From Streptomyces sp. NBC_00091 (GTDB lineage Bacteria; Actinomycetota; Actinomycetes; Streptomycetales; Streptomycetaceae): 64,000 nucleotides of DNA. The notes below the pieces were generated by a model. It saw only the letters and a list, made by a program, of their open reading frames with translations, had not been told where the DNA came from and searched no databases. Shown here one piece after another: positions 31,802 through 40,236 of the stretch (the stretch's first letter is position 1; each line of letters opens with the position of its first letter). Both the position numbers and the translations under genes were made by a program. The stretch covers positions 372,001-436,000 of the forward strand of contig NZ_JAPEMA010000002.1 in assembly GCF_026343185.1 (NCBI RefSeq), in the 5' to 3' direction.

Positions 31802-32386
31802 TCAGGCCAGCAGGGCCAGGGCCTGCTCCGCCGCGTCCCGCACCCGGGCGGGGTCGTCCGAGGCCTTGCCGACGACCCGGATGCCCTGGAGCAGGACCAG
31901 CAGCATCCGGGCCAGGGCGCGCGGATCGCGGTCGGCGGCCAGCTCCCCCTGCCCCTGGGCCCGTACGAGCGCCGAGTGGAGCAGGGTCTCGAAGCGGTCC
32001 CAGCTCACCTCCACCCGGCGGGCGGCCGCCGGGTCGTGCGGGGCCAGCTCGGCCGCCGTGTTGGTGAGGAAGCAGCCGGTGCGCCGCTCCCCCGGGGACG
32101 CGGCCTCCGCCGCGAAGCGGCGCAGCACGGCCCGTACGGCGGGCAGCGCCGGCCCCGGCGCGGAGAGCTCGGACAGGAGCAGCGGGTGGTGCGTCTCGGC
32201 GTAGCGGTCCAGCGCCTTCAGGTAGAGCTCGTGCTTGCTGCCGAAGGTCGCGTAGATGCTGGCGCGCCCGATGCCGAGGTGCTCGACGAGGTCCGCCACC
32301 GACGTCGCTTCGTAGCCGCGGCGCCAGAACAGCTCGAGAGCCGACTGGAGCGCGGCGTCCGGATCGAATTCCTTGGTCCTGGCCAC
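31802..32386 (-). CDS. TetR-family repressor
   Basis: A 194-residue TetR regulator. Residues about 8-52 are the helix-turn-helix (DPDAALQSALELFWRRGYEA, then VADLVEHLGIGRASIYATFG); the C-terminal ligand domain has LTNTAAEL. I start it at GTG 32386 (MARTKEF) rather than ATG 32398. The ATG falls inside a near-perfect -10 hexamer TATGAT, and the predicted transcript start is at the GTG, making a leaderless mRNA. Operators at 32408-32422 and 31717-31731 suggest it represses itself and the SDR downstream. Confidence 0.85.
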   Translation of the reverse strand: MARTKEFDPDAALQSALELFWRRGYEATSVADLVEHLGIGRASIYATFGSKHELYLKALDRYAETHHPLLLSELSAPGPALPAVRAVLRRFAAEAASPGERRTGCFLTNTAAELAPHDPAAARRVEVSWDRFETLLHSALVRAQGQGELAADRDPRALARMLLVLLQGIRVVGKASDDPARVRDAAEQALALLA

Positions 32387-32393
32387 GTCGAAG

Positions 32394-32423
32394 ATCATAA
32401 GACTGACTGGAACGAACGGTCAA
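32394..32423 (-). promoter_or_regulatory. tetR promoter with overlapping operator
   Basis: On the minus strand TTGACC (32423-32418) and TATGAT (32399-32394) are separated by 18 bases, close to the vegetative consensus. The operator-like TGGAACGAACGGTCA (plus strand 32408-32422) covers the -35 and spacer, as expected for autorepression. The predicted start of transcription is at about 32387-32386. Confidence 0.7.
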
Positions 32424-32545
32424 GAATGATCTGGCCTCCGGCTCCAGGGCCCTCCCGGCGCGCCGCACCCGTCCATCCGTGCTGTCCTCGTATGGGGGAG
32501 GGCACGGAAGAAGTTCCGGAGTACGCGCAGAGCCGAGGAGGAACC

Positions 32546-32980
32546 ATGAACAGGAACCTGCGGGCCCGCGACATCATGACCAAGGGCGTGCAGTGCGTCC
32601 GCCAGGAGCAGTCCCTGCTGGACGCGTCGCGCATGATGCGCGACCTGAACGTCGGATGCCTGCCCATCTGCGGGGACGACGAGCGCCTCCAGGGGCTGAT
32701 CACGGACCGCGACATCGTCGTCAAGTGCTGCGCCGAGGGCAAGGACCCGGCGAAGGTCCGGGCCGGGGAACTCGCCGGCACCCTGCACTGGGTGGACGCC
32801 GAGACCAACGCCCAGGAGGCGCTGGACACCATGGAGATCCACCAGATCAAGCGGCTGCCGGTCATCGACGTGGCCGGCGGCCACCGCCTGGTCGGCATGA
32901 TCACCGAGGCCAATCTGGCGAAGAACCTCTCCGACGAGGACATCGCGGAGTTCGCGGTACGCGTCTACGCCGCCAACTGA
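32546..32980 (+). CDS. CBS-domain protein
   Basis: A 144-residue protein made of two CBS domains in tandem (residues about 8-65 and 78-138). Signs are the DIMTKGVQCV opening, LQGLITDRDIVV, and HRLVGMITEANLAKNL. A pair of CBS motifs forms a Bateman module that binds adenine nucleotides and usually reports energy state to a partner. Here it stands alone, as in many Streptomyces stress-induced CBS proteins (often under SigB-type control). GGAGGA directly precedes the ATG. Confidence 0.9.
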   Translation: MNRNLRARDIMTKGVQCVRQEQSLLDASRMMRDLNVGCLPICGDDERLQGLITDRDIVVKCCAEGKDPAKVRAGELAGTLHWVDAETNAQEALDTMEIHQIKRLPVIDVAGGHRLVGMITEANLAKNLSDEDIAEFAVRVYAAN

Positions 32981-33212
32981 GCGGGGCCGTCCGCCGACCG
33001 CCGACCGCCATCCACCGGCCGCCACCCGTGACCACCGGCCGGCGGGCTCGTTGAACGGGGCGGTCAGCGAAGTGCGCAGTGCGCCGGCCGGGGACTTCCA
33101 GCCCGGCCGGCGCGTTGTGTTCTCGGGGCCCGGGAACGGTTCGGGGCGTACCGGATAGGTCACTGGTTCCGGTTCTCGTCCACCGTCGTCCGGGGACCCT
33201 GGAGAGAACCGA

Positions 33213-34286
33213 GTGCGCACCCGCGGATTCCCGCCGTCGCCCGTCGCCGCCGCCCTGACCTGCCTGCTCGTCGCCCTGGCCGCGGTGGGCGACCGGCCGG
33301 CCGGGCCTCCCCCGCCGCGCGGCGTCACCCGCACCTCGGCCGGCGCCGCCGCCGTCCTGGAGGACGCGCGGACCCCCTTCAGCATGCTGGCCGTCACCGC
33401 CCCCGCGGGCCGCGGAGCGCAGGGCGGCACGTACCGGGTCCGCGCCCGGGCCCGGGCCTCCGGCGCCTGGTCCCCGTGGACGGTGGTGGAGGCCGGGGAG
33501 CCGTGGTGGGCCGGGCCGTCCGCCGGCGTGGAGGTGCGCGCCGACGGCGCCGGGGCCCGGCTGCCGGCCGGGCTGCGGCTGGACCTCGTCGACCCGGGCC
33601 CCGGACCCGCGGCCGGGGCGGAGCCGGCCGCGTACGCGGTGGCGGGGACGGCCGCACGCCCCCGGATCGTCCCGCGCGCCGGCTGGGGCGCCGTCGAGAA
33701 CCCCGGGGACCCCACGGTGTACGGCCGGGAGGTGAAGGCGGTGTTCCTCCACCACACCGCCCAGAGCAACGACTACGACTGCGCCGACTCCCCGGCGGTC
33801 GTGCGCGGGCTACAGGCCCTCCACCAGCGGGTCAACGGCTGGAAGGACCTCGGCTACAACTACGTGGTCGACAAGTGCGGCACGGTCTTCGAGGGCCGGG
33901 CCGGCGGCTCCGGACGGCCGGTCACCGGGGCGCACACCCTCGGCTTCAACAACGACACCCTGGGCGTCGCGGTGATCGGCCGGTACTCCGACCGGGAGGC
34001 CGAGCCCGCGGCCACGGCGGCCGTCGCGCGCCTCGCGGCCTGGGCCCTGGGCCGCTACGGGTACGACCCCGCCGGCACCGTCACCCTCACCGCCTCCATC
34101 GACAACGGCCGCTCCCGGGCCGGGGAGCGGGTGACCGTGGAGCGGATCTCCGGCCACCGCGACGTCTTCACCACCGAGTGCCCCGGAACGGCCCTCTACG
34201 GGCAGCTCCCCGCCATCCGCGCGCAGGCCTCGGACCCGGTCACCGGGCTGGTCGGCGGCCTCGTACCGCCCAGGCGCGGGCGGTGA
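33213..34286 (+). CDS. Secreted N-acetylmuramoyl-L-alanine amidase (PGRP type)
   Basis: A 357-residue exported amidase_2/PGRP protein. A signal sequence comes first (PVAAALTCLLVALAAVG), then about 115 residues of linker or binding domain. The amidase domain is at about residues 150-335, with RIVPRAGWGA, the zinc ligand pair in FLHHTAQSNDY, YNYVVDKCGTVFEGR and SGHRDVFTTECPG (second His plus Cys). It cleaves the bond between muramic acid and L-Ala in peptidoglycan. GTG start with GGAGAG upstream. Its 3' end runs slightly into the methyltransferase relic on the other strand. Confidence 0.9.
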   Translation: MRTRGFPPSPVAAALTCLLVALAAVGDRPAGPPPPRGVTRTSAGAAAVLEDARTPFSMLAVTAPAGRGAQGGTYRVRARARASGAWSPWTVVEAGEPWWAGPSAGVEVRADGAGARLPAGLRLDLVDPGPGPAAGAEPAAYAVAGTAARPRIVPRAGWGAVENPGDPTVYGREVKAVFLHHTAQSNDYDCADSPAVVRGLQALHQRVNGWKDLGYNYVVDKCGTVFEGRAGGSGRPVTGAHTLGFNNDTLGVAVIGRYSDREAEPAATAAVARLAAWALGRYGYDPAGTVTLTASIDNGRSRAGERVTVERISGHRDVFTTECPGTALYGQLPAIRAQASDPVTGLVGGLVPPRRGR

Positions 34287-34532
34287 GCGCGATGGATCCG
34301 TCGGGCCGTACGGGCAGGGCCGCGGCGACCGGCCCGCCCGGCCGCACCGCCCGGGTCGCCTCGGCCACCGCCGCCTCCGGGGCGGGCAGGAAGTTCAGCG
34401 CGAGCGCGCTGACGGCGGCGTCGCAGGCCCCGTCGCGCACGGGGAGCGCCTGCGCGTCGGCCACCGCGAAGACCGCCGCGCTGACGGCGGCGGCGCGGCT
34501 CCGGCCGCCCAGGTGTCGAACCGCTCCTGCAC
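34240..34532 (-). pseudogene. Relic of a class I SAM methyltransferase
   Basis: Pieces of a methyltransferase remain on the minus strand in different frames. A start-like segment VQERFDTWAAGAA (GTG at 34532) matches the N-terminus of common Streptomyces methyltransferases. Then, after loss of what should be about 70 residues, VADAQALPVRDGACDAAVSALALNFLP follows (motifs II/III), and VRPGGPVAAALP, after which homology ends. The SAM-binding GxGxG motif is gone and the frames differ by 68 bases modulo 3, so it cannot be functional. It begins 6 bases after the DUF2278 stop, as if once co-transcribed with it. Confidence 0.7.
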
Positions 34533-34537
34533 GCGGC

Positions 34538-35197
34538 CTAGACGGGGTGGCCGTCGGGGCCGGTGTGGTCGGCCTGGCTGGAGAACTTGTTGAGGAAGAC
34601 GTCGTACAGGCCGTCGGGCCGGCGGGTGAGGGTGGCCCCGTCCTGCCAGGTGCCGTTGTCGTCCCACCACTGGCTGCCGTACGGATCGCCCTGGTTCTGG
34701 TGGATGTTGTGCATGCCGAGCCCGTGGTCGAAGGGCTCGCCGAAGATCATGATCTCCCTGCCGGGGACGAGGATGGGCTCCAGTGCCCGGGCGGCGTCGA
34801 GGTTGGAGCCGGAGACCCAGGGGCGGGGCGGATTCAGCCGGTTCAGGAGGTCCTGGAGCCAGGCGGGCGGGCGCAGGACGAAGGCACAGCCGGGGCGGTC
34901 CACGAGGGCCGGGTGGCGCAGGTAGTCCAGGGCGCCCGAGCCCGAACTCATCGACAGCTCGTGGTAGCCGGGAGGCAGGGCGGGCACGGGGTCGAGCACG
35001 GAGGCGGCCAGGGTGAACACCTTCCACTGGACGCCGGTGGCCGACTGCTTGCTGTCCACGTCGACGGCGCACCGGTATCGGCCGGCGGGCGCGTCCACCT
35101 CCAGGTTGACGTGGAACCAGTGCCCCTGGGTGTCGGGCTGGTCGCGGAAGTGGCGGTGCAGCGTCCCTGACAGCACGCCGTAGGAGTCGAGCGGCAT
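34538..35197 (-). CDS. DUF2278 family protein
   Basis: A 219-residue protein of the YukJ/DUF2278 family. The start PLDSYGVLSGTL, the middle GREIMIFGEPFD and the end IHQNQGDPYGSQWWDDNGTW with LYDVFLNKFSSQ are conserved in this group. The fold and function are not established; no catalytic motif or membrane segment is visible. ATG 35197 is preferred over an in-frame TTG at 35209. The ribosome site is weak. It precedes the methyltransferase relic on the same strand. Confidence 0.8.
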   Translation of the reverse strand: MPLDSYGVLSGTLHRHFRDQPDTQGHWFHVNLEVDAPAGRYRCAVDVDSKQSATGVQWKVFTLAASVLDPVPALPPGYHELSMSSGSGALDYLRHPALVDRPGCAFVLRPPAWLQDLLNRLNPPRPWVSGSNLDAARALEPILVPGREIMIFGEPFDHGLGMHNIHQNQGDPYGSQWWDDNGTWQDGATLTRRPDGLYDVFLNKFSSQADHTGPDGHPV

Positions 35198-35291
35198 GCG
35201 GCCAGTCAACCACCGGCCCCGCGCACGGCGGTGTGACGCGCGGAGGATCCCCTCCCCGGCCCCCGGCCGGCCGTACTCAGGTCGCGCGGTC

Positions 35292-36818
35292 TCAGTTCGC
35301 GCAGTCCGTGTCGCGGGCGGGGCGCTCGCCGGTGGTGAGGAAGCGGGTGACGGTGCGGTTCCCGCAGGCGTTGCCGTTGCCGAGGTACATGCCGTGGCCG
35401 CCCTGCTCGACCGTGACCATGACGGCCCGGCGGCCGAGGGCGCCCCGCATCTTCAGGCTCTCGGAGTGGGGCGTGGACGGATCCCGGCGGCTCTGGACCA
35501 TGAGGACGTTCGAGGGGCCGTGGCCGGTGATCCGGGTGGGCTTGTGTCCGGGGGCGCTCTTCCAGAAGGAGCACGGGAGCACGTTGACCGGCATCCCGGC
35601 CGTCAGCGGGTGGCGGGCCCGGTCCTCGTCGACGGCGCGCTGGTGGCCGGTCCGGGAGGCGGCGGGCCAGGCCACGTCGTTGCACACGACCGCGACCGTC
35701 AGCGCGGCGTCCTCGTCGCGCAGCGGCCCGGCGAGCTCCGGCGGCAGGGCGGGGGTGCGGGCCGGGTTGCGCAGGGCGGTGACGAGCCGGGCGAAGCCGG
35801 GGAAGGCGGCGTCGCTGTAGAGGGCGTTCTGCAGGGCCTGGCGCAGGCCGTTGCCGGTCAGGGGCACGCCCGGGGTGGTGGACGGCCGGGGCGCGCGGTC
35901 CAGGGAGGCGGCGAGCTCGAGCACGAGGGGGCGCACCTCCTCGGGACGCGGCGCCAGCCGCAGGCCCTCCTTGTCGCGGTCGGGGTGGGCGGCCCAGGCG
36001 GCGAAGTCGGGGAAGCGGTCGTCGGCGCCCTTGCTCATGTTGGCCAGCCAGCCCCGGGCGACCCGCTCCGGGTCGGGGTCGCCGCTGCTGTCGAGGACCC
36101 AGCGGTCGGTGCGTCCGGGGTACGTCTGCGCGTACACGGCGCCCACGTAGGTCCCGTACGAGACTCCCCAGGCGGAGAGCTTGGCCTCGCCGAGCGCCAT
36201 GCGGAGCCGGTCCATGTCGCGGACCTCGTTGGCGGTGGTGAAACTGCGCAGCACGGGCCCGCCGTTGCGGGCGCAGGCCTCGGCGACGCGCTGGGAGCGG
36301 GCGAGGTTCTCGCCGATGTCCCCGTCGGGGCCGGGCCAGGAGCGCAGGGTGGTGAGGTAACGGTCCTCGGGGGCCAGGCCGCAGCTCGCGGTGGTGCTGC
36401 CGCCGACCCCGCGGGGGTCGAAGGCGACGAGGTCGTACGCGCCGGCGAGCTGCTCCTGGAGGGCCGCGCCCTTCTGGGTGAGGCGCTGTACGCCCGAGCC
36501 GCCCGGGCCGCCGGGGATCACGACGAGGGTGCCGCGCCGGGCCTGGGGCCGGTCGCTGCGGATCCGGGAGACGGCCACGCTGATCTGCGGGCCGGCGGGG
36601 TCGTCGTAGTCGAGCGGTACGGGGAGGTCGGCGCACTCCTGGGCGGCGGGGCCGTCCGGCTTGGCGCAGGGGTGCCAGTTGAGCCGGGGGATCTCCGCGC
36701 GGGGCCCGCCGGCCGCTGCCGCCGGTAGGGCGGTGGCGGTCAGGGCGGTGGCGGTCAGGGCGGTCGCGGTGGCGGCGGAGAGGGTGAGCAGGAGGGCCTT
36801 GTTCCGTGAAGTGGTCAT
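35292..36818 (-). CDS. Secreted tripeptidyl-aminopeptidase-type hydrolase
   Basis: A 508-residue exported alpha/beta hydrolase of the SlpD/SlpE/Tap family, related to the one at 29377. The signal peptide contains a repeated TALTA unit and ends near PAAAA. FDPRGVGGST, the canonical elbow WGVSYGTY with Ser220, and C-terminal QSRRDPSTP and GGHGMYLG give the catalytic Ser-Asp-His set. Four or more Cys suggest disulfides in the mature enzyme. GAGGCTT precedes the ATG at 36818. Expected to act on peptides outside the cell. Confidence 0.88.
   Translation of the reverse strand: MTTSRNKALLLTLSAATATALTATALTATALPAAAAGGPRAEIPRLNWHPCAKPDGPAAQECADLPVPLDYDDPAGPQISVAVSRIRSDRPQARRGTLVVIPGGPGGSGVQRLTQKGAALQEQLAGAYDLVAFDPRGVGGSTTASCGLAPEDRYLTTLRSWPGPDGDIGENLARSQRVAEACARNGGPVLRSFTTANEVRDMDRLRMALGEAKLSAWGVSYGTYVGAVYAQTYPGRTDRWVLDSSGDPDPERVARGWLANMSKGADDRFPDFAAWAAHPDRDKEGLRLAPRPEEVRPLVLELAASLDRAPRPSTTPGVPLTGNGLRQALQNALYSDAAFPGFARLVTALRNPARTPALPPELAGPLRDEDAALTVAVVCNDVAWPAASRTGHQRAVDEDRARHPLTAGMPVNVLPCSFWKSAPGHKPTRITGHGPSNVLMVQSRRDPSTPHSESLKMRGALGRRAVMVTVEQGGHGMYLGNGNACGNRTVTRFLTTGERPARDTDCAN
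36720..36770. repeat. 15-base direct repeats in a signal-peptide region
   Basis: The unit GGCGGTGGCGGTCAG is repeated nearly three times and codes, on the minus strand, for repeated TALTA within the signal peptide of the secreted hydrolase. Such in-frame repeats can expand or contract by slippage while keeping the frame. Confidence 0.6.
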
Positions 36819-36891
36819 GGGGGAAGCCTCGTCGAGCGGGCTCCTCGGACCCATCCGGCAGCCGCCCGCTCCGGGGTGGGGCTAACCCCCC

Positions 36892-39800
36892 TTACAGGAA
36901 GCGGCCGTTGACCCGGTGGGCGGTGCAGCAGGCGTCGCGGTGCATCTGGCGCAGGACGGGACGCCAGGCCGGGGCGGGGGTGACGGGGTGGGGGAAGGCG
37001 GCTTCCAGGGCGGCGCGTTCGTACAGGGTGCCCGCGCGCAGGGTCGCGCGGACGCGGACCAGGTCGGCGAAGTCGGTGAAGGGGTCGCCGTCGACGAGGG
37101 TGAGGTCGGCGAGTTTGCCGGGTTCGGCCGTGCCGAGGTGGCCGGCGGCGCCGTAGACGCGGGCCGGGGTGCGGGTGGCGGTGGTGAGGGCCTCGGCCGG
37201 TGACAGGCCGTACCGGTGCAGGGCGCGCAGGGCGAGGTGGAGGTGGAGGCCGACCGGGGTGAGGGGGGCGTCGGTGCCGAGCGCGACGCGGCCGCCGCCC
37301 GCGAGGACGCGCCGGTAGACGGCCACCTCCCGTTCCAGGGCGGTGTGCTGCTCGGCGGTGGGCGGCTGGGCGGCGGCGGCCCGGAGGGTGGCCACGTCCC
37401 AGGGCGGCATCATGGCCGTGACCCGTGCTTCGGCGGCGAGCGCCGGGTCGGCGCCGATGAGGGGCAGGGCCGTGAAGGGGGTGGCGACGAGGTCGAATCC
37501 GCCGTGCGTGTAGACCTCCAGGGTGTCCTGGTGGGTGAGGCCGGCGGGGGTGGCGCCGTGGCCGTGCTCGGCGCGTTCGGTGGCGACCAGGTGGGTGGTC
37601 AGGTCCTGGCCCGACTGGATGCCCGGGGCGCACAGGTGGGAGCCGGCGAGGACGCCGAGCCGTTCGTGGGCGAAGCGGGCGGCTTCCTCCATGAAGTCGT
37701 ACGGGGCGCGGACATAGGTTTTGACGAAGTCCCAGTCCAGGGCCTCGGCGCGGGCCAGTGAGCGGGCGAGTCCGGCGCGGGTGCGGTGGGCGCGTCCCAT
37801 GCTGTAGGCGACGCGGGAGCCGTCGAGGAGTTCGCCGCCGGCCAGCAGCCGGGGGGAGGCCAGGCGGCCGGCTCGGATGTCCTCGCGCAGCCGGGCCTGT
37901 TCGTGGGCGGAGCCGCCGAGGGAGACGGCGGTGGTGATCCCGTAGGCCAGTTGCAGGGCGCCCTGGCGGGCCCCGTAGGTGTAGGGGTACGGGTGGACGT
38001 GGGAGTCCCACAGCCCCGGCAGGACGGTGCCCCGGGAGGCGTCGACGGTGCGGGCGGCGCGGCGGCGCGGACGGTGCGGCTCGACGGCGGTGATGCGGCC
38101 GCCGCTGATGAGCAGGTCGACGTCGGCGCGGGGCGGGGATCCGGTGGCGTCCCACAGCAGTCCGGCGTGCACGACGGTGTCGACGGGCTCGGGGCGGCGG
38201 TAGGACAGGGCGACGGGAACGCTGCGGGGCGCGGCCGCGGGGGCGCCGGCGGAGTCGAGGGTGAGCAGGCGCAGGCGGGCGCCGGACTGGTAGAGCAGGG
38301 TGCGGGAGTCCCCGGACCAGGAGGGGTGGTCGGCCGCTTCGTCGGTGAGGCGGCGGGCGGGGCCCGCGGGGGTGCCGTCGGGGGTGACGGGGAGCAGCCA
38401 GAGGGCCGATTCGCTGACGCAGGCCAGGAAGCGGCCGTCGGGCGACCAGACGGGGCCGGAGGCGTAGCGGTCGGAGAGCGAGGCGTGCGGGGCGAGGGCG
38501 TGCAGGCGGGCGGCGCCGGTGGCGGTGTCGACGATCCGGATGAGGTTGTAGCCCTCGCGGAAGCGGCGGCTGAGCCGGTTGCGGTCGCAGAGGGCGATGT
38601 GACGTCCGTCGGGGGACCAGCTGGGCGGGCTGGGCAGGCCACCGCCGCCGAGGGCCGCCACGAGCGGGGTGTCGGTCCCGGTCCGCAGGTCGCGTACGAC
38701 GAGCCGCCCGGCGAGGTCGAGGGCGGCGAGGCGGGTGCCGTCCGGGGAGAGGGATCCGTAGACGCGGCCGCTCGGGGAGAGCACGCTCTCGCGGCCGTCG
38801 GCGAGTTCCCTGCGGCGTACGGTGTTCAGGCCGTCGCGGTCGTCGGTGTACACCAGTGCCCGGCCGTCCGGGGTCCACACCGGCCCCTGGACGTAGGCGG
38901 TGGCCGGGGCCTGGAGGATCCTGCGCGGGGCTCCCCCGGTGACGGAGGCGGTCCAGAGGGCGCCCAGCGCGGCGAAGGCCACGCTGCGGCCGTCGGGTGA
39001 GAGGGCGGGGAGGTGGATGCCGCGTACCGGGCGGGGGTGTTCGGCCTCCAGGTCGTACTCCTTGACCGGGTAGCGGGGGCGGGGCACTTCGAGGGTGGCG
39101 TCGAGGGGGATCTCGTGGCCGGCGCCGTCGCGGTGGGGGCGGATCACCCGGAACCGGCCGTCGAGGGTGATCAGGAGGCGGTCGTCGCCGATCCAGCGCG
39201 GGGGCGCGGGGGCGAGGTCGCCGTCGAGGGGGACCGGGCGGCCGTCGGCGTACAGCGTCAGGTTCTCCGCCTTGCGGGGTCCGGGGGTGGCGGACAGCCA
39301 GGCGGTGCGGCCGGCCGGGGAGAGCGCGGGGGCCAGCAGGCTGCCGCTGGTGACGGTGTGTTCGGTCCGTACGGGATCCCCCGCGGCACCCGCGCCGCCG
39401 GCGGCGACGGAGGCGAGGGTCCGGGCGGTGAGGGTCTCGCCCGTGAGGGTGGCGCGCAGGAACAGGACGCGGGCGCCGTCCGGGGAGAAGACCGGGTCGA
39501 GGTCCTCCCAGGCACCGTCCTGGGCGGGTCCGGACTGGCCCGGCACTCCGGTGAGGCGGCGCAGGCCGCCGTCGGCGACGGATACGGTCCAGATCCGGTA
39601 CGGGCTGCCGGCGACGGGGTCCCCGCCGCGTTCGGAGCAGAAGGCGAGGGTGCGGCCGTCGGGCGACCAGGCGGGCGCGCGGTGGTCGAAGGGGCCGTCG
39701 GTGAGGCGGCGCAGGCCGGAGCCGTCGGCGCGCATCACCCAGATGTGGAAGGCGCCGCCGCGGTAGGCGCTCATGGCCACGCGGCGCCCGTCCGGGGAGA

Positions 39801-40086
39801 ACACCGGGCGGCCGGGTTCCAGGTCGGGCGGGGTGAGCCGGGTGGCGGGCGAGCCGTCCGGGGGCAGTGACCAGAGGATGTTCTGGACCTCGGCGATGAC
39901 GCGCCGCCCGTCGGCGGTGGCGGTGGCCGCGCCGTTGGTGGCCCGGGTGAAGCGCAGGACTGCCCGGTCCCCGGCCGGTGGCGCCGCCGATGGCGCGGAT
40001 GCCGCCGCCGAGGCCCGGGCCGGGGGCGCGGCCAGTGCCGCCAGCGCCCCGGCCGAAGCCGCCCGCAGAACCGTCCTGCGCCCCAT
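36892..40086 (-). CDS. Tat-exported PD40/TolB-like amidohydrolase
   Basis: A 1064-residue protein with a twin-arginine signal (MGRRTVLRAASAG). Residues about 60-680 contain many PD40/TolB-type beta-propeller repeats, recognised by recurring FSPDGRRVA or SPDGR-like units. The C-terminal 370 residues are an amidohydrolase. Its metal site starts with LWDSHVHPYPYTYG, followed by SHLC, a glutamate/His segment GLTHQD, and GTDAPLTPVG near the end. This architecture is typical of secreted imidazolonepropionase-like amidohydrolases. The substrate is unknown, perhaps cyclic peptides or amides. ATG 40086 is chosen to give a normal Tat signal; GTG 40110 is in frame upstream. Confidence 0.88.
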   Translation of the reverse strand: MGRRTVLRAASAGALAALAAPPARASAAASAPSAAPPAGDRAVLRFTRATNGAATATADGRRVIAEVQNILWSLPPDGSPATRLTPPDLEPGRPVFSPDGRRVAMSAYRGGAFHIWVMRADGSGLRRLTDGPFDHRAPAWSPDGRTLAFCSERGGDPVAGSPYRIWTVSVADGGLRRLTGVPGQSGPAQDGAWEDLDPVFSPDGARVLFLRATLTGETLTARTLASVAAGGAGAAGDPVRTEHTVTSGSLLAPALSPAGRTAWLSATPGPRKAENLTLYADGRPVPLDGDLAPAPPRWIGDDRLLITLDGRFRVIRPHRDGAGHEIPLDATLEVPRPRYPVKEYDLEAEHPRPVRGIHLPALSPDGRSVAFAALGALWTASVTGGAPRRILQAPATAYVQGPVWTPDGRALVYTDDRDGLNTVRRRELADGRESVLSPSGRVYGSLSPDGTRLAALDLAGRLVVRDLRTGTDTPLVAALGGGGLPSPPSWSPDGRHIALCDRNRLSRRFREGYNLIRIVDTATGAARLHALAPHASLSDRYASGPVWSPDGRFLACVSESALWLLPVTPDGTPAGPARRLTDEAADHPSWSGDSRTLLYQSGARLRLLTLDSAGAPAAAPRSVPVALSYRRPEPVDTVVHAGLLWDATGSPPRADVDLLISGGRITAVEPHRPRRRAARTVDASRGTVLPGLWDSHVHPYPYTYGARQGALQLAYGITTAVSLGGSAHEQARLREDIRAGRLASPRLLAGGELLDGSRVAYSMGRAHRTRAGLARSLARAEALDWDFVKTYVRAPYDFMEEAARFAHERLGVLAGSHLCAPGIQSGQDLTTHLVATERAEHGHGATPAGLTHQDTLEVYTHGGFDLVATPFTALPLIGADPALAAEARVTAMMPPWDVATLRAAAAQPPTAEQHTALEREVAVYRRVLAGGGRVALGTDAPLTPVGLHLHLALRALHRYGLSPAEALTTATRTPARVYGAAGHLGTAEPGKLADLTLVDGDPFTDFADLVRVRATLRAGTLYERAALEAAFPHPVTPAPAWRPVLRQMHRDACCTAHRVNGRFL

Positions 40087-40188
40087 CCGCACCCCGGCCA
40101 CCCGCCTCACCCGTCGTTCCCGCCCGACTGCCCGTCAGGCAGCCAAACGATCACGACCCCGTTTCGGCAACGGTGGCCCGGGAGCGGG

Positions 40189-40222
40189 CTCACCCCGGTG
40201 GACCGGGGTCCACCGGGGTGAG
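40189..40222 (-). terminator. Perfect 16-bp hairpin behind the multicopper oxidase gene
   Basis: CTCACCCCGGTGGACC (40189-40204) is followed after two bases by its exact reverse complement (40207-40222). It lies 14 bases past the stop codon of the multicopper oxidase on its downstream side. A very stable terminator, possibly protecting the mRNA 3' end. Confidence 0.8.
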
Positions 40223-40236
40223 GGGGCAGGGCCGCG

